Assembly: GCA_023374045.1 (NCBI GenBank)
Contig: CM041782.1
Coordinates: 250,875,810 to 250,939,809, forward strand
Source: Limonium bicolor
Taxonomy: Eukaryota > Streptophyta > Magnoliopsida > Caryophyllales > Plumbaginaceae
Length of the DNA: 64,000 nt
Reading direction: 5' to 3'
The first letter of the stretch is position 1. Each line of letters opens with the position of its first letter. Shown here piece after piece: positions 1 to 8,770 of this stretch. The notes under the pieces were generated by a model. That model had not been told where the DNA came from and searched no databases. It saw nothing but the letters and a program-made list of their open reading frames with translations. The translations under genes were made by a program, and so were the position numbers.

Positions 1-43
1 GCGATTATTGATTAAGTGTTAAGGTTATGGATGGGGTGTTACA
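1..43 (+). repeat. Terminal fragment of an LTR (3' end)
   Basis: The first 43 bases end in GGGGTGTTACA, the same terminus as the 4-kb and 5.7-kb LTRs elsewhere in the window. No primer-binding site follows, so this looks like the right edge of a solo or 3' LTR whose body lies outside the window. Inference from the terminus only. Confidence 0.45.
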
Positions 44-362
44 GGTGGTGCTCGCCCAAGCGCGAGTAGAGCCGCCCTGCTCCTCGCCTGGGTTTTTTTT
101 TTTAATAATTTTGAATCTTTCATGCTAGATCTAGCTCAAATGATGTTCAATTTCAAAAACTTAACACCAAATCATACTCAGGACACCCAAATCGATATGT
201 TGCAAAAAAAAAAAAATTCGAAAAACTCACCGGAAAATTTTTCTGGCAGTGGTCCGGCGGTGGTTGGCGGCGGCGGTGCGGGCGGCGGGTGGCGGCTCCG
301 GCGGCGGCTCCGGCAATCAAAAGAGAGCTTCTTAAGGAAGAGGAGAGAGGAGAGAGAGTGAG
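44..362 (-). other. GC-rich target segment, possible gene 5' end on minus strand
   Basis: This is the DNA into which the large retrotransposon at 363 inserted. Read on the minus strand it has CT-rich sequence, then a GCC/GGC-rich stretch (about 245-315), then a plausible splice donor (CCG|GTGAGT, GT complementary to 229-230), then T-rich sequence. That order resembles a plant 5' exon and first intron. Bases 50-95 hold a GC-rich imperfect palindrome (CTCGCCCAAGCGCGAG...CTCGCCTGGG), similar in style to the hairpin arrays elsewhere. Possible peptides here are low-complexity Pro/Arg/Ala and I do not call a protein. Confidence 0.3.
358..362. repeat. Left target-site duplication GTGAG
   Basis: GTGAG directly precedes the TG of the 5' LTR and recurs at 16415-16419 after the CA of the 3' LTR, which fixes both element ends. 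Confidence 0.9.
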
Positions 363-905
363 TGAAATACCCCAAACCTTGGTATGTTGGTTAAACATTA
401 AAACATGATTTATTAAGACTAAAAGAGTCTTAAAAACACTAGTAAAACAAATTTAAACAAAAGCAAACACAAAATGTGCTTTAAAGTCAATAAGAGCTAA
501 ATGTGCTCTAAGCTTGGAATAGGCTTGGGTAAGACCTAATGAACTTACCAAGACTTTATATATGTATTAATGAAACAATTAAATCAATACCAAAGAAAAA
601 CCAAGCTTGAAAACAAGTTAAACACAAAATGTGCTTTAAGAAGTCTTAAAGCACATTTTTGAAAAATTGTCTTGTAAATGAGTTTTGAATGGCTAAATGT
701 CCATCATTACTCTTAAATATATATGTGTACTATATAGTATCACATTTGGGTGGCTATATTAATGGGAAATCAAAAATTTCACTTCTAAGTGCCTTGTTTA
801 GGTGAATAGTGATTTCTAAGCTAGTTTATAACATATGTTGTATTAAGTAATTAAATTGACAAACAAAAGACTAAAATACCCTCATACTAATAAAGGGGGG
901 CCGGT

Positions 906-914
906 TTTTATAAG
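906..914 (+). promoter_or_regulatory. Possible TATA box of the 4-kb LTR
   Basis: TTTATAAGT lies about 540 bp into the LTR. Pyrimidine-rich CTC/TTC sequence of plant-initiator type follows about 110-150 bp downstream. The same arrangement is in the 3' LTR near 12980. Position and base composition only. Confidence 0.35.
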
Positions 915-2591
915 TGTGGTGACTCACCACTCTAGTTAATGTAATAAGTAAGTAAAGCAAACTAAGTAAACTTACTTTTTACTTATAAGCATAATATCTT
1001 CTTTAAAAGCAAAAATCCTATCTCATTCTCATTCTTTCCTTCATCCCACGGTTTCCAAACAACCTTTCTACCTCTCTTCTTTGCTCTCTATCGGTAATAC
1101 CACTACCACCATTAGAACTCCCACTTTGACCTCTTGTAAAATCTTGCTCACTTGCAAAATCAAAAACAAACACCTACCAATCTTGCCTTTCATTCAAGCT
1201 TCTTCTTCCTATCTTCCTAAAACTCCAAGAGCCCCATTTCGGTGCCAAGGTGTTCCACCATTGAAGGAGCTTGAGCTTGTCTTTTGACATATTGTTGATC
1301 TTTTGCTTCTAGGTAAGGAATCTCAAAGAAAAATCATGTTTCCTCCATGTTTTTACCTTGACCGAGAATACACATTGATATAGCTCTTTGTGTGACTTTG
1401 TTCTAGCTTCATTTCAACTCTTCATGGACTAGGTGGAGTCCTCTCTTGTTATATATTCAAACTCCCTCCAAAGATCAAGGTAAAACAACTACATTAATGT
1501 TTTTGAAACAATGTAAAATTAGGGTTTACAATGAGATGAAGCTCAAAGCTTGAATACTCATTATGGTGTTTGTATATTGTTTAGAGCTTGACAAGGAATC
1601 AAAATACCATACGGTTTTGTAAGGAAACAAGAAGGAAGTGTTTTGGAAAAGAGGTAAATCTACTAACCTAATGTTGTTTAATGCCTTAGGAGAAATGAGC
1701 TTATAAATGCTTATTAAAACTACCTAACGAGCAAATGGTGAATGGCTTAGTAAAGTGTTCTCAAGGAGACTAGTAAAATAACATATGCCTTATTGTATGT
1801 AATCGCAGGTTAAAGGCATATATATTGTGGAAATTCAGTGTTTATGATTTAAGCACTTTAAGGGCCTAAGAGCCATGCATTTTAAGGGCCTAAGTGCCAT
1901 GCAATTTAAATTATGCACTATATTGTAATGTAGTGTGAATTTGGTGAAGTTGTATATGAGAGTGTTCTTGGTGATTCTAGATGTTCTTGTGTGTTTAATG
2001 GAGAAAGCAAAGTGTTTAGGCTTAGTAATGTTCTAGGGGAATCCATGCCAAAATTTAGGTAAGAAGTAAGAAGTTCTAAGTGTTTACATAAGGTTTGGTG
2101 AGTTAGAAAATGTAGGAAATGAATAAGGAGTTCATGATGTTTTAAAGGAATTTTGATGAACTAGGAAGTACTCTAGAGTGTAATAAGAACTTAGGCATGA
2201 TCTTGAGATTTAGTAAGTACCAAAGTCACTTTGGGACTTAGGTAAATACCTAGGCAAACTTTGGTAAAATAAGGAGAAGTGTACACTAGGAAAAGAGTTT
2301 CAAGAAGGATATAAGGAGTTAGTTGTGAGAGATGATGCTTGGGAGATGATGTTAAAATAAGGAGAAAGTGCAAGCTTAGAAAAAGAGATTTCAATGATGA
2401 CATAAAGAGTTTAGTTTGTAAGAAATGATGTTTAAGTAATAATGTTGTGTAGAAGATATGTCTTGGTATAATGACTAGAATAGACAAGGAATACCACTTA
2501 GGAACTTAAGGAGAGGATACTATAAGTGTTGGAGGCCTTGGGGAAATTTGGTTAAGTGTTTGAAGGCTTAGAAATTGGAGTATAATGCCTT

Positions 2592-2906
2592 GTCCGAACT
2601 TCCGTCCGGATGTGGAAGTTCGGACAGGCCCTGTTGGGTAAAGAAATTCTCACTCGCGAACAGTGTCCGAACTTGGGAAGTCCGGACACATGTTCGGACG
2701 TACCCACCCATCCTTAGGATTATCCTCGAACTGTGTCCGAACTTGGGAAGTCCGGACACATGTTCGGACGCACGGATTTCTGTCTAAATTTTTCTCGGCT
2801 CACGTCCGAACTTCCGAAGTCCGGACATAAGTTCGGACGTGTGTCTGTTTTCTGTCTAAAATCACGGCTTGTGTCCGAACTTGGAAGCTCGGACACAAGT
2901 TCGGAC
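2592..2906 (+). repeat. Palindrome (hairpin) array, five units, in 5' LTR
   Basis: Five units begin GTCCGAAC and end GTTCGGAC: 2592-2625, 2665-2699, 2735-2769, 2804-2838 and 2873-2906, separated by 34-39 bp. Unit 1 is a perfect 12-bp stem (2592-2603 with 2614-2625) around a 10-base loop. The others pair at least 8 bp at the ends and carry internal TCCGGA or GCTCGGA. The array is GC- and CpG-rich inside an AT-rich LTR. It is predicted to lie in transcribed leader sequence. Confidence 0.88.
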
Positions 2907-3813
2907 AGGCCACTGTATGGACCAAAAATTATTGTTTTAAGATGGGAATTGTTATCTAAAAATAGTAGTTGGTTAGTAATGATATAATAAGGTTATGTAA
3001 GACATGTTAGGTGGGTTTAAAGGCAATTAAAAGGATGAAAAGTTGTAACAAGTGTAAAATAAAAATAAACTAGTAATGTTGAGTAGATAATGTTAATAAT
3101 GGACTAGTGCGTTAATTAACCGACGTTACTAATGTGTTTAGGATTCTCTCAAGGTGGAAACGAAACGAGGCAAGGACCAAGGTATGGTTTTCTTGCAGTC
3201 TGTTGTCTACCGGTTTACACCGGCTTGGATGTTGTTTGCTTTTCTGTGTGTTACGACCTTATAAGATTAAGGCATGAAAAGAGTTTACAGTTGTTATACA
3301 TTAAGATGTTGTAAGGTTGTGACTCCTTTCCCTTGGTTGTCTAACAAGACCTAAATAATTGCTTGTATGTGACTTAACAAATATTGTGTGATCACTAACA
3401 AGTGCTAGTCGGGGGGAATGAGGAGTCCGGTTGTTCTGGCCACGCGTGTGATGGATGGGAGTCGATATCATATCCGGTTCGGCTCTCTTGGTGTATGTAT
3501 AGGTGGTATTCCAATTTGGTTTCTACCTTCCCTTAGCTTATCCAAAGCTAGTTACTGACTCACGTCGGGCCATAGGGGCATACGTATGTTATTTCGGTGT
3601 GCTTGGGATTACTATATCCGACACACCTTTGGTATAAGTTAACCGTTCTACATAACCGGACGGTAACGAGGTTGGTAACGAGCTTAACATGGGATTGGTA
3701 AAAATCTCTAGGCTCACATGGTATACTAACTATGGTGGAAGGTTCCTTGTGAGGACCGATTTTATGGTGTTGTGTATTGTTATGATGCTATGCAATTTCC
3801 CTTGCTATGCTAT

Positions 3814-3815
<2 letters not shown>

Positions 3816-3848
<33 letters not shown>
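3816..3848. repeat. (TA)n microsatellite in 5' LTR
   Basis: About 16 TA units. The matching site in the 3' LTR (about 15887-15903) is much shorter, so the tract has changed length since insertion or in sequencing. Confidence 0.85.
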
Positions 3849-3852
<4 letters not shown>

Positions 3853-4364
3853 GATGTTCTAAAATGAATGCCATGTTACTATGACAATTGGTTGCGCGTA
3901 TCCCGGTAGCCGATGGGCTGCGCGTTAGCCATACCAGCAAAGGTTGCTGACCCCCTCGGGGGCTCCATATTTTATTGCAGGATGAGGATCGAAGAAGCAG
4001 AGTGGCTCTAGGTCCTAGGTCGTTGACGTACTTTTGGCTATGTTGGTTGTTGAGCCCGGGATGCGCCTGTGCTCCCGAGGCGTTACATTTTGATACCGTT
4101 GTTATACAGTGATGGATGATTATGGTTTGTAGGTGTGCTGTAAATTAAATACTCGGTATGGTTGGTTATGCTATGTATATATGGAAGTTAGATTCTATGC
4201 TCGGGAGTCTGATCATCAGACCGATACATTGTATTTATTCTGCCTAGTTAACCACGTGGGTGGTTAACGGCGTTGTAACACCAAAGCGTTAGTTATTGTT
4301 TGGTTGGTTAATTCCGCTGCAATTTCGGTAGTTGTTAGAAGCGTTGTAGGGGTGTTACAAAAAG

Positions 4365-4376
4365 TGGTATCAGAGC
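4365..4376 (+). promoter_or_regulatory. Primer-binding site for initiator Met tRNA
   Basis: TGGTATCAGAGC starts five bases after the 5' LTR end and is complementary to the 3' end of plant initiator methionine tRNA, the usual primer of plant Ty3/gypsy elements. A short hairpin follows (AGAGCGAAGT / ATCACTCT). Confidence 0.9.
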
Positions 4377-4578
4377 GAAGTATCACTCTGATGACTAGAA
4401 TACCGAGCTTAGGGATATACCGAGTTAGGAAACCTAGCTACAGATACCTAAGTGAACAGATTCAGAAAGGTTAACCACTAACTAAGTGTGGAATTACCTG
4501 GTTTTCGGGAAGATGCTATAACCATTGGACCGATAAGTGTGCAAGCATAATGCTAATGAAATGTTCATATGAATTCAG

Positions 4579-5253
4579 ATGGCAGGTAGACCACGAGGGA
4601 GAGGCCGCGGGCGCGGTACTGGAGATTTGGGTAACCAGGGCGATGATACTACGGCACAGACTATGGCTGAGGCAGCTGCAGCCGCCGTAGCCCAGTTGGT
4701 ACCCGATCTGGTTGCTGCTATACAGCAAGGGCAACATCCCGGAGTTCAGCCACCACCACCACCGCCACGAGAGACCAATTGGGTCAAGGCGTTGGCTGAT
4801 CTTAGACCGCCATCATTTAATGGGGAGACTGATCCTCGAAAGCTGGAGGCGTACATCTCCGAACTGGAGACCGCCTACGAGACCTTGGCAGTACCTGCTG
4901 AAGCTAAGGTCCGTCTTGCTGCCTACTACTTGAAGGGTACGGCACAGAGTTGGTGGAAATTGGTGAAGGAGGACAGGATGGCTGATCCTGAATTTGGTTG
5001 GAGGGAGTACACGGCTCTACTGCGAGCCAAGTACTACCCTGTACACGTGCAGGAGGCAAAGCGCCTCGAGCTGGATAGTCTGAGGCAGGGGGATAAGATG
5101 TCGGTTGATGACTACTACACCGCATTCACCGGCCTTATCCACCTGTTACCAGACCTTGGGTATTCGAACCGGGTGTTGGTGAACCGGTTCTACAATGGTC
5201 TTAGCCACCGTCTCCGCTATGGGATGGGGCCAGCTGAGTATACTACCTTGCAG
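4579..5253 (+). CDS. gag: Gag exon 1 (capsid region)
   Basis: Opens with ATG at 4579 and encodes 225 codons before a probable splice donor (CAG|GTAATT, GT at 5254). It has an Arg/Gly-rich N-terminus (residues 3-15), an Ala-rich helix (about 30-48), a Pro run (about 57-63), then a Retrotrans_gag-type core beginning ETNW near 65, with LKGTAQSWW near 118-126 and the YYPVHVQEAKRLE segment near 150. Gag assembles the virus-like particle in the cytoplasm. The reading frame runs past 5253 into a stop at 5302. However, the homologous gag in the tandem elements at 26906 and 38653 has a donor at the same place, and joining to 5357 restores the Gag pattern (…LQ then ECYHAA). I therefore treat 5254-5356 as an intron. 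Confidence 0.85.
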
Positions 5254-5356
5254 GTAATTAGAGTACCTTATTGTGAATCAATTTACACCATGAGTGAATG
5301 TTAATGTGAGTTGGTAAGTTGTTTTTGCGGGGCATGACTGACATCCTAAAATTCAG
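5254..5356 (+). other. Gag intron 1 (103 bp)
   Basis: Donor CAG|GTAATT, acceptor AAAATTCAG|GAG, phase 0. The short length, AT-richness and in-frame stops fit a plant intron. The matching intron in the non-autonomous element is about 27531-27613. Confidence 0.7.
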
Positions 5357-5615
5357 GAGTGCTATCATGCCGCTGCTAAGGTTGAAATTACCGTCCGTCT
5401 GAGGGACGAGGAGAATGCGCACAAGCGCAAGGCCACCAACGAGGGCCAGAGTCAGCAAGGGTATGGGGGAGGGAAGAAAAAGAAACCCTACCCTCAGCCC
5501 CAGAAGGGCCAGTACCAGGGTGATAAGGGCCAAGCCCAGACCACCACAGCTGATGAGCCACTGAAGCTCACATATGCGTACGCGGCGAAGCCTCTACGCT
5601 CCTACCCGCCTAAGG
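5357..5615 (+). CDS. gag: Gag exon 2 (basic linker)
   Basis: An open frame of 86 codons plus one base with no stop. It starts ECYHAAAKVE and continues into a Lys/Gln-rich segment (GGGKKKKPYPQPQKGQ) typical of the region between capsid and zinc knuckles. It ends at AAGG|GTAAT (GT at 5616), phase 1. The ORF has no ATG start of its own and makes sense only as a spliced exon. The tandem elements' gag has the same segment, split by one more 74-bp intron. Confidence 0.72.
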
Positions 5616-6615
5616 GTAATTACTTAACCATGTGTATCTAGTTGAGGTGTGTGTTGTTAAGATGGGAAGTGAGTATTGATTGTGTGTTGTTGTATGCAGA
5701 CGTTATATTGTGAGTGGTTAGAACAGGTGTAATTAACATAAAAGAAAGAAATTAAAACCCAAAAATAACGTCGGGCTGCAAATAAATCCCGGTCGCAGTA
5801 GTATAGTGAAAATGTAAGCAACCGAATGTCGAACCGTGGGACTAATATACATATAATAGTACCTAAGCGTGTCACAAGAGGGGGGATTAATTGACTTGTA
5901 AAATAAATAAAAAGAAAAGATAAAATAAACTAAGTTGACAGATAAATAAAATGGAACTCTGGGTCAGGTTAATATAATCTGCATAATTAAGCTATCTCTA
6001 CTGGTTTAATAATTTGGCAAGGTTCCTGTAAATATCTTAAGGACTAAGTCATAGCCTCATAAGAACTCGTTCACTGTAATGCAAGGTTCTAATCAAGGTT
6101 CAAGCAAAAGCCTGCGAACGGCAGAGGAGTATTTGAGGAATTACATTTGCAACTGAATACTAACTCATTAAATCATAATAAAGCTTCCTCCAGTTTACGC
6201 CTTAATTAACCTGTCTATTTATCACCTGGTCTGATCAAAAATAGACTTAGTAGAGCAATTTAATAAATTCGCGAGATTTATTAGAAAGGCGAGATGACCT
6301 TTAAAACGTAACAAACTGTATAAAATAAACCAGTAGAAATATTGCATAATTAATACAGATACATAATAACTATTCCCAGAGTAAACGTAAACTAGCCTAA
6401 CATATTAAATAGATAGATAGAGACGAGAGTAATAGAAATCATCCGTAATCACTCCGTCTCACTCTGCTATTTTGTGTACGTAGGGCTAGAGGTGAATTTG
6501 GTGGACTGTAAAATAAATAAAATGGAGAAGGCGGGAGAAGAGAATGAGATGGTGGTGAGTGGTCGTGGATCGATTGGTGGATTCGTGTGTGATTTATTGG
6601 GTGAAGCTCGTGGGT

Positions 6616-6623
6616 TTATATAG
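6616..6623 (-). promoter_or_regulatory. TATA-like box of solo LTR H1
   Basis: TATATAAA on the minus strand, about 730 bp from the LTR start and about 250 bp downstream of the palindrome array. Solo LTR H2 has the same order (TATA at 30204). Confidence 0.45.
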
Positions 6624-6871
6624 AAAAAGGAAGAAGAAAGCAGAGAAGATAGATAGACGCGTGAGCGAGCAAATGATTGAGGCGGTGGAAGATTGAGCTC
6701 ATTGATTGCTCACTGATTGAAGGGGACAGAGCGTGTGCAGAGGCGTGAATTAAGGCAGGCGCTGCAAGTTGGACGAGTTGCAGACAGTCGGCGCGAGTTG
6801 CAGACGAAGACGGGCGAAGAGAAACTGGTCGCGACTAAAATTAGTCACAACCGCCTCATCAACCGCCCCCT

Positions 6872-7080
6872 GTCCGCCAGGCGGTTCCATGTCTCTTGTC
6901 CGCCACTTAGGGGGCGGTAGCCTGTGTCTCGTCCGCCTCCCTTTGAGGCGGTAGCCTCTCTTCCTCTCCGCTTGTGCAACCGGCGGTTCGGTGTGTGGTG
7001 TCCGCCTCCTTGCTGGCGGTTGTGTGTGAGAGGTCCGCCCGGCGGTTGCCCGTGTGACGTCCGCCACTTAGGGGCGGTTG
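6872..7080. repeat. GTCCGCC/GGCGGT palindrome array in solo LTR H1
   Basis: Five to six units of GTCCGCC, 1-11 loop bases, then GGCGGT, starting near 6872, 6899, 6930, 7000, 7033 and 7060. Each can form a short GC hairpin. In the homologous LTRs at 29674 and 41419 the same position is occupied by an unrelated GTCCGGAC-type array. Confidence 0.85.
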
Positions 7081-7358
7081 CACCAGTCCACGTGACTCTC
7101 GCGTGCCTCTGTTTGACCGGCTCTACATTCTTGTTATAAGTCCGTTTTCTGAGCCGTTTGCGTCAATGCGTTCGTCTCTTTGCCTACTTTACTTCCAGCT
7201 TGGTTTTCCTCATGTTAAACCAATAAATTTGTGAGATAAACAATAAAACATAAACTAGAGGAAAACTAACCGAAGTGGAGAAATGAGCAAGAAAAGTGCT
7301 AATATTATATATAAAATACACCTATAAAACATGCTCATTTGGACACTTATCATTGTAG

Positions 7359-7703
7359 CAGCTAGCGCGGGTTCTGGACCGGAGTGCCACTTTTACTGTA
7401 AGTGGTGCAATGGAGACCACCCCGGCAAAGACTGCAAGGGGAATGATGTGAGGTGCCGTCACTGCCAGAAGATGGGGCACCGTGAGTTTGAGTGTTGGAC
7501 GAACCCCAACAGCAGGAACTATAAGCCAAAGGGGCAGTGGAAGGGTAATACTACCACGACCACTGAAGGCCCGAAGGCGATTACTCAGCAGGCTTCTGAC
7601 AAGAAGTACACTGAATCCCAGAAGGGGAAGGGTACGGGGTCCGGCAAGGCCGCCCTGAATGTGGTGGACCGGTCAGAGGCACCAGGATCCTCTTCGAGAC
7701 CAG
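7359..7703 (+). CDS. gag: Gag exon 3 (two zinc knuckles, nucleocapsid)
   Basis: The acceptor TTGTAG (AG 7357-7358) joins exon 2 in phase 1 and the frame stays open to the donor CCAG|GTACC (GT at 7704). It holds two zinc knuckles. The first, 7397-7435 (CKWC...H...C), has CX2CX3HX4C spacing, one residue shorter than the classical retroviral knuckle. The second, 7454-7495 (CRHCQKMGHREFEC), is the classical CX2CX4HX4C. A Thr/Lys/Gly-rich tail follows. These knuckles bind RNA for packaging. If unspliced at 7704 the frame stops at 7712-7714. The apparent upstream ATG at 7331 lies in the inserted solo LTR and is not the real start. Confidence 0.78.
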
Positions 7704-7847
7704 GTACCGCCTAAACTGCTAAATGAAAAAGTGATTGCTTACCGCATTTCATGCATGAGTGTTAGCAAGTCTAAGGGTATAAACATATAAGTAAAGAGTT
7801 AGAATATAATGTGGAAAACACCTAAAGTTAGGCAATTTGAAACTTAG
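7704..7847 (+). other. Intron between zinc-knuckle exon and AlkB exon
   Basis: Donor CCAG|GTACC and acceptor AACTTAG|GA, 144 bp, AT-rich, with stops in every useful frame. The donor leaves one base (phase 1). The acceptor at 7848 and the alternative one at 8771 each supply two bases, so both joins keep the frame and give a Gly codon. Confidence 0.6.
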
Positions 7848-8588
7848 GAACCTTCAATATCTGCTATCCAATCCCGCCCACACCAAACCCTGAAGAAACC
7901 GCCATCAACATCACCGAATTCCCACTGGAGCAATGTCAGGTTATCCAACCAGGTATGATACTCTTAAATGGATACCTGACACCGGAAGCACAAATCCACA
8001 TCATCAGACGTTGCAACGAACTTGGAGCAGCACCAGGAGGTTTCTATACACCCGAATACCCGAGCGGTTCGAAGATGAAGCTGAAGATGATGTGCATGGG
8101 TAAGGACTGGAATCCCTACACCAAGTCATATCAGGATGTACGAGCTGAAGACGGAGCAACTGTACCAGGCATACCTGAGGAGTTCCTTGCGGTTGTTAAC
8201 CACACCGTGGGAATTGCTCACAGCAACTTGAACGGAGCCGATTCCGAACGTGGAAGCAGACTTATGCATTGTGAACTTCTACCAGAAAGGTGGACGGTTA
8301 GGGTTACACCAAGATAAGGACGAGTCACCCGAGTCTCTAAGTAAGGGAGTACCCGTGGTGTCTTGGTCCATTGGTGATACCGCTGTGTTTATGTACGGCG
8401 AGCAGAAGCGTGGTGATCTCGCAAGGAAGCTAGTGTTGAAATCAGGTGATGTATTAATCATGGGAGGACAATCAAGGATGTTATACCACGGTATCAAGAA
8501 GATCAAACTGAATACCGCACCATCGACAGTGGTAAATGCCACACACCTGAAACCCGGACGTTTGAATTTGACCTTCAGACAGTTTTAA
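7848..8588 (+). CDS. AlkB-type 2-oxoglutarate/Fe(II) dioxygenase exon inside the retrotransposon
   Basis: An AlkB-fold dioxygenase of about 245 residues, in two overlapping frames: 7848-~8250 and ~8250-8588, one single-base shift apart. The N-terminal part reads GMILLNGYLTPEAQ and YPSGSKMKLKMMCMG, followed by ICIVNFY-like LCIVNFY. The HxD iron motif is HQD (His 8307, Asp 8313), the distal iron His is in YHGIKK (8487), and the 2OG-binding arginines are in RLNLTFR (8559 and 8577). SIGD and GDVLIMGGQSR match the plant AlkB-homologue core. Family members oxidatively demethylate alkylated or methylated bases in DNA or RNA. It resembles the plant ALKBH1-related group more than bacterial or flexivirus AlkB (judged from memory). 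It ends in its own TAA, so it would be the C-terminus of a Gag-AlkB protein. The frameshift may be a base-calling indel, since the window has many. Alternative: a captured host gene fragment with no role. Confidence 0.85.
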
Positions 8589-8770
8589 GCTTTGTATAAT
8601 TGTGTGATGTGATAAACCCGTATGTATTAAGGATGTTGTAAGTGTGAATCATGGCGACAGTGTAAGCCAATGAATGTTGTAAAAAGAGTGTGTTAATGAA
8701 TAAAGTGGAGTTGTTTGAAGCATATAAACCGTGTTGTTACCCAATACTTATTAGTTTGCCAATGAATTAG
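8589..8770 (+). other. AlkB 3' flank / intron end before protease
   Basis: AT-rich sequence following the AlkB stop, ending in a splice-acceptor-like AATGAATTAG at 8761-8770. For a Gag-Pol message the whole of 7704-8770, including AlkB, would be removed as one 1,067-base intron. Confidence 0.5.

Larger units (their letters stand above)
363..4359 (+). repeat. 5' LTR of the chromovirus (3,997 bp)
   Basis: Begins TGAAATACCCC, ends GGGGTGTTACA, and is repeated at 12436-16414. Contents in order: an AT-rich U3; a TATA-like TTTTTATAAG near 905-914; a pyrimidine-rich probable transcript start (about 1020-1100); three splice-donor-like GGTAAG/GGTAAA sites (GT at 1313, 1480, 1654); the palindrome array 2592-2906; a (TA)n microsatellite at 3816-3848; and a splice-acceptor-like TTTATTGCAG ending at 3980. 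The long leader therefore probably contains an intron. No protein is encoded: ORFs here are short and lack motifs. Confidence 0.92.
5695..7352 (-). mobile_element. Solo LTR (family H) inserted in gag intron 2
   Basis: A 1,658-bp sequence with TG...CA ends and a perfect 5-bp target duplication TTGTA (5690-5694 and 7353-7357). It has no internal region, so it is a solo LTR. Reverse-complemented, it aligns over its whole length with 29674-31191 and 41419-42941; for example CTATACTACTGCGACCGGG is shared. Minus-strand landmarks are a TATA-like CTATATAAA at about 6615-6623 and, upstream of it, the GTCCGCC palindrome array at 6872-7080. Removing it leaves gag intron 2 at about 80 bp. The promoter faces against gag. 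Confidence 0.9.

Noticed and set aside
122..398. Pro/Arg/Gly-rich ORFs on both strands at the left edge
   Set aside because: They are by-products of a GGC/GCC-rich repeat and mirror each other on the two strands. They have no motif.
2592..2906. Palindromic direct repeats resembling a CRISPR array
   Set aside because: Units vary inside and spacers are AT-rich LTR sequence also repeated in the other LTR. The context is a plant retrotransposon with no cas genes.
5695..7352. MITE or Helitron for the 1.6-kb insert
   Set aside because: It has TG...CA ends and a 5-bp target duplication, with no terminal inverted repeats and no CTRR hairpin end. A solo LTR fits better.
7848..8588. AlkB as an ordinary host gene with a retrotransposon nested around it
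   Set aside because: Gag exon 3 upstream and protease downstream are on the same strand within one element bounded by matching LTRs and GTGAG. No promoter or separate target duplication was seen around AlkB. A captured fragment without function remains possible.
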